Assembly: GCA_030550225.1 (NCBI GenBank)
Contig: JAUQPV010000025.1
Coordinates: 1 to 18,197, forward strand
Direction of reading: 5' to 3'
DNA: 18,197 nt
Source of the DNA: Acidobacteriota bacterium
GTDB lineage: Bacteria; Acidobacteriota; HRBIN11
Every line of letters starts with the position of its first letter. The first letter of the stretch is position 1. Both the position numbers and the translations under genes were made by a program. Positions 13,896-18,197 of this stretch are shown piece by piece. The notes under the pieces were generated by a model. It saw only the letters and a list, made by a program, of their open reading frames with translations. It made no database searches and was not told the DNA's origin.

Positions 13896-15131
13896 ATGCG
13901 GACCTATGCGGAAGCGTTGGAAGTCCTGCGAAGCCGGACCCGGCCCCTGGGCAAGGAGGCGGTCCCTTTAGGACAGGCCCTGGGACGGGTCGCGGCCGAA
14001 GCCATCCGGGCGCCGTCGGATCAGCCGCCTTGGGCGAATGCGGCGATGGACGGCTATGCCGTCCGAAGCTCAGACGTCCATTCACCCGAGGCGCGGCCTC
14101 TCCTGCGAGTCGTCGGTCAGGTCGCCGCCGGTCAGTGGCCGGACCGGACGGTCGAACCTGGGACGGCCGTGCGCGTCTTCACAGGGGCTCCGGTCCCACC
14201 CGGCGCCGACGCCGTCGTCCCCCAAGAGGACGTCGTCGAGACGTCGGAAGGGATCCAAATCCGCCGACCGGTTTCGCCGGGTGAAAACGTCCGACCGCCG
14301 GCCGAGGACTTCTCGGCCGGCACGTGCCTGATCCCGGTCGGTCGGTACATCACGCCGGCGGACATCGCCCTGGCCGCCACGGTCGGGCGGGACCGCCTGT
14401 GGGTCTACCGGGTCCCGCGGGTGTTGGTCCTGGCCTCGGGGCAGGAACTCGTCGAGCCGGGTCAGCCGCTCGAACAAGGTCGTATCTATGACTCCAACAG
14501 TTACTTCTTACAAGCCCGCCTTCGGCGGCTCGGCGTCCCGGTCGAGCGATGGTCCTTTCTCCCCGACCGGTGGGAAGACGTCCGCTCGACGCTGGCCCGG
14601 GCGTTCGACCGATTCGACGTCGTCATCACGACGGGCGGCGTGTCGGTCGGAGCCTACGACCTGATTCGGAAGGCATGGGAAGCGCTGGGCCTCGAGACGC
14701 TTATCGCCGGCGTGGCGATCAAGCCGGGCAAGCCCCTGTGGGTCGGCACGGCCGACGGTCGGTGGGCCTTCGGCCTACCGGGTAATCCGGCCTCGGCTTA
14801 CGTGTGCCTCGAAGCCTTTGTCTATCCGTGGCTCTGGTGGGTCCAGGGATTTCCCGGCGCGCTTCCCTACCGATTCCCCGTGACTCTTGGCCGGGCGGTG
14901 CAGAATCCCGGCGGGCGGACATTTTTCCTCCGGTGCCGCCTGCACGTCCGACCGGACGGGTGGTATGCCGAGCCGGCCGGTCCGCAGGGGTCCCATATCG
15001 TTCGGACGACGGCCCTGTCTCAAGCGCTCGTCGTCGTCGAGCCGAATGCTCGCTGGGAGGCCGGCACTGTGGCTCCGGCCTTCATCCCCGAGGCGCATCC
15101 CCTGGACCTGCTCCTGGCCGAGGTTCCCTGA
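13896..15131 (+). CDS. moeA: Molybdopterin molybdenumtransferase MoeA
   Basis: 411 residues, normal for MoeA. It inserts molybdate into adenylated molybdopterin to give the molybdenum cofactor. Family blocks are present in order: PPWANAAMDGYAVRSSD with Asp52, TGAPVPPGADAVVPQED (97-112), the MoCF domain with TTGGVSVGAYD (245-255), the IKPGKPLWVG loop (275-284) and GLPGNPAS (293-300), then the C-terminal beta domain. The ATG at 13896 is chosen because the family N terminus (MRTYAEALEVL) begins here; only a weak CGAGG lies before it. No other cofactor gene is in the window, so it stands alone between element D and the polyamine gene. Could alternatively be a tungsten-specific paralogue. Confidence 0.95.
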   Translation: MRTYAEALEVLRSRTRPLGKEAVPLGQALGRVAAEAIRAPSDQPPWANAAMDGYAVRSSDVHSPEARPLLRVVGQVAAGQWPDRTVEPGTAVRVFTGAPVPPGADAVVPQEDVVETSEGIQIRRPVSPGENVRPPAEDFSAGTCLIPVGRYITPADIALAATVGRDRLWVYRVPRVLVLASGQELVEPGQPLEQGRIYDSNSYFLQARLRRLGVPVERWSFLPDRWEDVRSTLARAFDRFDVVITTGGVSVGAYDLIRKAWEALGLETLIAGVAIKPGKPLWVGTADGRWAFGLPGNPASAYVCLEAFVYPWLWWVQGFPGALPYRFPVTLGRAVQNPGGRTFFLRCRLHVRPDGWYAEPAGPQGSHIVRTTALSQALVVVEPNARWEAGTVAPAFIPEAHPLDLLLAEVP

Positions 15132-15139
15132 CGTCGGAC

Positions 15140-15216
15140 GGCGAATCGCAGATTTCGAAGCGTCGGTGCAGGCCCTGTCTTGGGCCCTATGACCCCGGTT
15201 CGCAATCCGCAATTTC
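15140..15216. repeat. Short-word direct repeat F upstream of speD-speE
   Basis: GGCGAATCGCAGATTTCG (about 15140-15157) and TTCGCAATCCGCAATTTC (about 15199-15216) are related copies in the same orientation, differing by small gaps. TTCGCAATCCGCAAT here is identical to 383-397 in element A. It lies in the 221-base gap between moeA and the speD-speE start, and looks like a reduced or decayed member of the same word-repeat class. Confidence 0.45.
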
Positions 15217-15222
15217 TGGGGG

Positions 15223-15251
15223 TTGCCCCCCGGGGGAGGCGGAATTATAAT
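15223..15251 (+). promoter_or_regulatory. Candidate promoter of the speD-speE fusion
   Basis: A perfect TATAAT at 15246-15251 lies 17 bases after TTGCCC at 15223-15228 (4 of 6). The predicted transcript start is near 15258. The palindrome CCCCCGGGGG (15227-15236) sits over the -35 edge and spacer and could be an operator. GGGGG-TTG-CCCCC (15218-15230) is an alternative hairpin for readthrough RNA from moeA. Confidence 0.6.
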
Positions 15252-15258
15252 GAGAGCA

Positions 15259-15274
15259 ACTCCATTTGAGGAGT
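15259..15274 (+). promoter_or_regulatory. Hairpin at the predicted 5' end of the speD-speE transcript
   Basis: ACTCC (15259-15263) pairs with GGAGT (15270-15274) around ATTTGA. The 3' strand contains the GAGGAG that would serve the upstream ORF at 15277, so folding would hide it. The position at the predicted transcript start suggests either control of the upstream ORF or protection of the mRNA end. Confidence 0.35.
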
Positions 15275-15276
15275 CG

Positions 15277-15402
15277 ATGTCATGGATGACGATATTCGAC
15301 GCGGATATGGATTTTTCTTCCGACCTAAAATTCCTTGAAGGAGGTGAGGCCGATGACGCAAGCCCTCGGGGTTCATTACCTTCTAGAGCTCCGGGATTGT
15401 GA
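15277..15402 (+). CDS. Possible regulatory upstream ORF overlapping the start of speD-speE
   Basis: ATG at 15277 is preceded by GAGGAG three bases upstream and opens 41 codons (MSWMTIFDADMDFSS start) to a TGA at 15400-15402. It covers the whole leader and overlaps the first 50 bases of speD-speE in another frame, passing through that gene's AAGGAGG site. Translating it would occupy the main ribosome binding site. The peptide matches nothing known to me; spacing to its ribosome binding site is short. Confidence 0.25.
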   Translation: MSWMTIFDADMDFSSDLKFLEGGEADDASPRGSLPSRAPGL

Positions 15403-16705
15403 TCCCCACATCATCGACGACCTCCCCGAGGTCCAGCGGATTCTGCTGGAGGCGGCGCGCCGGTCCCGCGCGACCATCATCGACACGGTCTTCCGCAAAT
15501 TCTCCCCCCAAGGTATCAGCGGCGTCGTGATCATCGCCGAATCCCACTTTTCTATCCACACGTGGCCCGAGTATCGGTATGCGGCCGTCGACATCTACAC
15601 GTGTGGGCGGATCGACCCCCTATCGGCTGTCGGCTACATGATCGAGGAGTTCCGGTCTGGGAATCCGGCCTTCGTGATGCTCAAGCGCGGGCTCCTGCCG
15701 CAACCCTTCGAGGACTTACAGTTTCGGTTAGGCCGTCCCCGTTTGCCCGTTCAGGAGGACCCCAACGAGATCTCCGAGTGGTTTTTCCTGGACTTCATCA
15801 ATCCCAGCAGTGCGAACCTCATCAAGGCCCGGCGGCTGATCTTCTCGGCGCGCTCGCCGTACCAGGAGATCGAAATCCTGGACACGCAGGCCTTCGGGAA
15901 GTGCCTGATGCTGGACGGGCGGATGCAGTCAGCCCAGGCTGACGAATTCATTTATCACGAAGCCTTGGTGCATCCGGCCATGGTCACGCACCCGAACCCG
16001 GAGTCGGTCCTTATCGTCGGCGGCGGTGAGGGCGCGACCCTGCGGGAAGTCTTGCGGCATCGGACGGTCCGACGGGCCGTGATGGTCGACATCGACCGTC
16101 AAGTCGTGGAGGCCTGTCGGCTGTTCCTGCCTGAGTGGAGTGACGGTGCTTTCGAGGACCCCCGGGCGGAACTCGTCATCGACGACGCCCGGCATTACCT
16201 GACGTCGACGGACGAGCAATTTGACGTCATCATCATGGACATTACCGAGCCCTTAGAGAATGGGCCCTCGGCCCCGCTGGTGACCTATGAGATGTTCCAG
16301 ATCGTTCGGTCCCACCTGAAGCCTCAGGGGGTCGTGGCCAACCAGTCGGGCAGTACGGGTATTTCTGAGCTTCACTTCTTCGCCTCGATGCACAAGACGC
16401 TCCGAGCTGTCTTTCGGTACGTGGCGCCCTATTCGATCCAGATCACGTCCTTTGCGATGCCGTGGGGGATCGTGATCGCATCGGATGCACTGGATCCCCG
16501 GACGCTGACGGCGGATGAGGTCGACCGTCGCCTGCGGGCCCGGTGTGAGGTCGAGAAACTCCGCTTTTACGACGGCGCCGTCCACCAAGCCCTCTTTGCA
16601 TTGCCGCGATACATGCGGTCGATGTTGGAGGAACTGGGCCAAGTCCTCTATGACGATGGACCGCCCCTGTACCGACCTATCGACTATGCCATCACGATCG
16701 GGTAG
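15353..16705 (+). CDS. speD: S-adenosylmethionine decarboxylase-aminopropyltransferase fusion (SpeD-SpeE, ACL5-like)
   Basis: 450 residues joining two consecutive polyamine steps. Residues 1-115 are a prokaryotic pyruvoyl AdoMet decarboxylase: self-cleavage expected at Glu63-Ser64 in ESHFSIHTWPEY, with His69 and Cys84 (YTCG). Residues 140-450 are an aminopropyltransferase: DEFIYHE (197-203), SAM-site GGGEGATLRE (223-232), VDID (245-248), DDAR (277-280), MDITEP (295-300). GGGEG plus VFRYVAPYSIQ and WGIVIASD resemble plant ACL5 thermospermine synthase more than classical spermidine synthase. The usual catalytic Asp of DxxDP is Glu299. Start is set by AAGGAGG at 15338-15344; a TTG at 15335 is rejected. 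The 3' end overlaps the convergent ABC gene by 14 bases. Confidence 0.93.
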   Translation: MTQALGVHYLLELRDCDPHIIDDLPEVQRILLEAARRSRATIIDTVFRKFSPQGISGVVIIAESHFSIHTWPEYRYAAVDIYTCGRIDPLSAVGYMIEEFRSGNPAFVMLKRGLLPQPFEDLQFRLGRPRLPVQEDPNEISEWFFLDFINPSSANLIKARRLIFSARSPYQEIEILDTQAFGKCLMLDGRMQSAQADEFIYHEALVHPAMVTHPNPESVLIVGGGEGATLREVLRHRTVRRAVMVDIDRQVVEACRLFLPEWSDGAFEDPRAELVIDDARHYLTSTDEQFDVIIMDITEPLENGPSAPLVTYEMFQIVRSHLKPQGVVANQSGSTGISELHFFASMHKTLRAVFRYVAPYSIQITSFAMPWGIVIASDALDPRTLTADEVDRRLRARCEVEKLRFYDGAVHQALFALPRYMRSMLEELGQVLYDDGPPLYRPIDYAITIG

Positions 16706-17426
16706 GCTCCGGTGGGTCGAGGGTGGCATCGGCCCCGGCGGGGGTCTCCTGCAGGGTGGCCCAGGGCTCGGCGACGTCGACCAGGCGGCCGTGCTCCAAG
16801 ACGATCCGGCGCTGGGCCCGCCGGGCCACATGGGGAGCGTGTGTGACCAGTAGGATCGTCTTGCCGCGAGCGTGAATCCTTTGGAAGAGGGCTAAGACGG
16901 TCTGTTCGGCCTCGTGGTCCAGGCTTCCCGTCGGCTCGTCGGCCAAGAGGATGGGAGGGTCGTTGACGAGGGCCCGGGCGATGGCGACCCGCTGTTGCTC
17001 CCCGCCGGAGAGCTGGGCCGGGTAATGGGAAAAGCGGTCGCTCGCCAGACCGACGAGTTCCAGGACCCGCCGGGCCTGGGCTTCGTCCGGCACGCTGTGG
17101 AAGTACTGGGCCAGCATGACGTTTTCCAGGGCCGTCAAGTACGGGACGAGGTGGAACTGCTGGAAAATGATGCCGACGTAATTGCGGCGGTAGTCGGCGG
17201 CGGCGGAGCCCTCCAGGGTATGGACGGGGATCCGGTCGACCCAGACCTCCCCGGCCGTCGGTCGGTCTAGGCCCCCGATAAGGTGGAGGAGCGTACTCTT
17301 GCCGGCCCCCGAGGGCCCCATGATGGCGACCCACTCGCCGCGTTCGATGGCCAGCGAGATGCCGTCCAGCGCCCGTACGCCGTTCGGATACTCCTTCACG
17401 ACTTGGCGACACTCGATGAAAGCCAT
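16692..17426 (-). CDS. ABC transporter ATP-binding protein, LolD/MacB subfamily
   Basis: 244 residues with a complete nucleotide-binding domain: Walker A GPSGAGKST (about 37-45), Q-loop FQQFHL, signature LSGGEQQR, Walker B ILLADEPTGSLD and switch histidine in VTHAP. The signature and NDPPILLADEPTGSLD are typical of ATPases that work with FtsX-like permeases in lipoprotein sorting, macrolide efflux or peptide transport. No such permease is in the window; the gene downstream is convergent. A start at 17426 is preferred (MAFIECRQVVKEYPNG), with AGGGG before it; frames reading further upstream enter the 74-base gap to thrS. It could in principle energise the metal permease at 7387-8787, but its subfamily argues against that. 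Confidence 0.9.
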   Translation of the reverse strand: MAFIECRQVVKEYPNGVRALDGISLAIERGEWVAIMGPSGAGKSTLLHLIGGLDRPTAGEVWVDRIPVHTLEGSAAADYRRNYVGIIFQQFHLVPYLTALENVMLAQYFHSVPDEAQARRVLELVGLASDRFSHYPAQLSGGEQQRVAIARALVNDPPILLADEPTGSLDHEAEQTVLALFQRIHARGKTILLVTHAPHVARRAQRRIVLEHGRLVDVAEPWATLQETPAGADATLDPPEPTRS

Positions 17427-17500
17427 CGTAACCCCTGCCTCGGATGTCTCCCTCGTCGAGAGCGGTCTGGCAAGCCCATGACGGCTGAAAAGGATGCCGG

Positions 17501-18197
17501 TCATTCTTCCGGGGGCCATAAATCCAGCCGACGGGACGCCCGCAGGCGGTGGAAGTGGGCCTCCATCTGAGCCACCGGCCACGGACCCTGGTCGCCCAGG
17601 CCCCGGACCCGGACGGCGACCGTCTCCTGGGCCGCTTCCCGGTCGCCCACGACGAAGATAAAGGGGATCTTTTCCAGTTCAGCGTCCCGGACCTTGGCCG
17701 AGACCCGCTCGTCCCGGAGGTCCACCTCGACCCGGAATCCCTGCTGAAATAGCCGTTGCTGGACCCGCATGGCGTAGTCGGCATGCCGGTCTGAGATCGG
17801 CAGGACCCGGGCCTGGACGGGGGCGACCCAGAAGGGAAAGGCACCGGCGAAATTCTCGATCAGGACGCCCATGAAGCGTTCCATCGAACCCAGGATGGCC
17901 CGGTGGATCATCGTGACCCGATGGGGGTGCCCGTCGGGACCCACGTAAGTCAAGTCGAAACGCTCGGGGAGGTTGAAGTCCACCTGGACCGTCGAGCACT
18001 GCCACCATCGCCCGATGGCGTCCCGAATCTTCACGTCGATCTTGGGACCGTAAAAGACGCCCTCCCCGGGGTCGACTTCGTAGGCCAGGCCGGCCCCTTC
18101 GAGGGCCTGCTGGAGCGATCGCGTGGCGACCTCCCAGGCCTCCAGGGTGCCGACGTACTTTTCCGGCCGCGTCGAAAGGTAGACCTTGTACTCGTGG
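17501..18197 (-). CDS. thrS: Threonyl-tRNA synthetase, C-terminal 231 residues (5' part outside window)
   Basis: Charges tRNA-Thr in the cytoplasm. The visible part runs from HEYKVYLSTRPEKYVG through the rest of the class II catalytic core: EGVFYGPKIDVKI, QVDFNLPERFDLTY, and motif 3 in HRAILGSMERF, whose histidine is a zinc ligand in the family. The anticodon-binding domain follows (LPISDRHADYA...VDLRDERVSAKVRDAELEKIPF...VVGDREA), ending WPPEE. The frame is open through the right edge, so the gene begins beyond 18197; full-length proteins are about 640 residues. The ABC ATPase gene starts 74 bases after its stop on the same strand. Confidence 0.96.
   Translation of the reverse strand, partial: HEYKVYLSTRPEKYVGTLEAWEVATRSLQQALEGAGLAYEVDPGEGVFYGPKIDVKIRDAIGRWWQCSTVQVDFNLPERFDLTYVGPDGHPHRVTMIHRAILGSMERFMGVLIENFAGAFPFWVAPVQARVLPISDRHADYAMRVQQRLFQQGFRVEVDLRDERVSAKVRDAELEKIPFIFVVGDREAAQETVAVRVRGLGDQGPWPVAQMEAHFHRLRASRRLDLWPPEE

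Noticed and set aside
16692..17426. ATPase partner of the metal permease
   Set aside because: Its signature and Walker B regions are of the LolD/MacB type, and it lies in a separate transcript next to thrS.
17427..17500. Regulatory element between thrS and the ABC gene
   Set aside because: Only a weak stem is visible in 74 bases; nothing like a T-box, and it is downstream of thrS.

Overview
The window is GC-rich and gene-dense, from a diderm (Gram-negative type) bacterium: it encodes a lipoprotein murein hydrolase with LysM domains and a signal-peptide beta-barrel porin. GTC, GCC and CTG codons dominate. An S-adenosylmethionine decarboxylase fused to an ACL5-like aminopropyltransferase suggests, but does not prove, a thermophile. 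I cannot place it below phylum from sequence alone; an uncultured Acidobacteriota-like lineage is only a guess.

Layout. 1-144 (minus): 5' end of an unrecognised gene leaving the window. 507-2042 (plus): acyl carrier protein and beta-ketoacyl-ACP synthase II. 2300-5880 (plus): MltD-type lytic transglycosylase behind a good promoter and a long, foldable leader, then an overlapping STAS anti-sigma-factor antagonist and a large all-helical protein I do not recognise. 12005 back to 6158 (minus): a probable metal-uptake operon, in transcription order a small exported CPxC protein, a coiled-coil porin, a ZnuA-like binding protein, a ZnuB-like permease with an extra C-terminal domain, and a GT4 glycosyltransferase; no dedicated ATPase is beside them. 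12588-13619 (plus): ferritin-like/VIT1 membrane protein for iron or manganese. 13896-15131 (plus): MoeA. 15353-16705 (plus): SpeD-SpeE fusion behind a clear promoter and an overlapping upstream ORF. 17426 back to 16692 (minus): LolD/MacB-type ABC ATPase; 17501 to the right edge (minus): the C-terminal part of threonyl-tRNA synthetase.

The most unusual content is between genes. At least five intergenic regions hold the same architecture: two arms built from degenerate reiterations of a short word, in inverted orientation, around a 110-240 base core. The word differs by locus (GCAATTCGCAATCC, GGCAGTAAGGCAATA, CGGGAATTCGGGA, GCGAACGGCGAATA). Two of these (5891-6166 and 13623-13875) are alignable over their whole length in opposite orientation and share an internal hairpin with a base-pair-preserving change, so they belong to one dispersed family. 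One (8797-9067) sits inside the metal operon and supplies the last residues of the binding protein. Another (12098-12399) contains five tandem hairpins at 32-35 base spacing with different stems but a TNAC loop in every unit. These elements are the best candidate here for something undescribed.

Functional links: acpP-fabF is fatty-acid elongation; mltD plus STAS joins wall remodelling to a regulatory switch protein; the porin, binding protein and permease give a path for a divalent metal across both membranes; the VIT1 protein, divergently transcribed from that operon, probably handles the opposite problem of metal excess.
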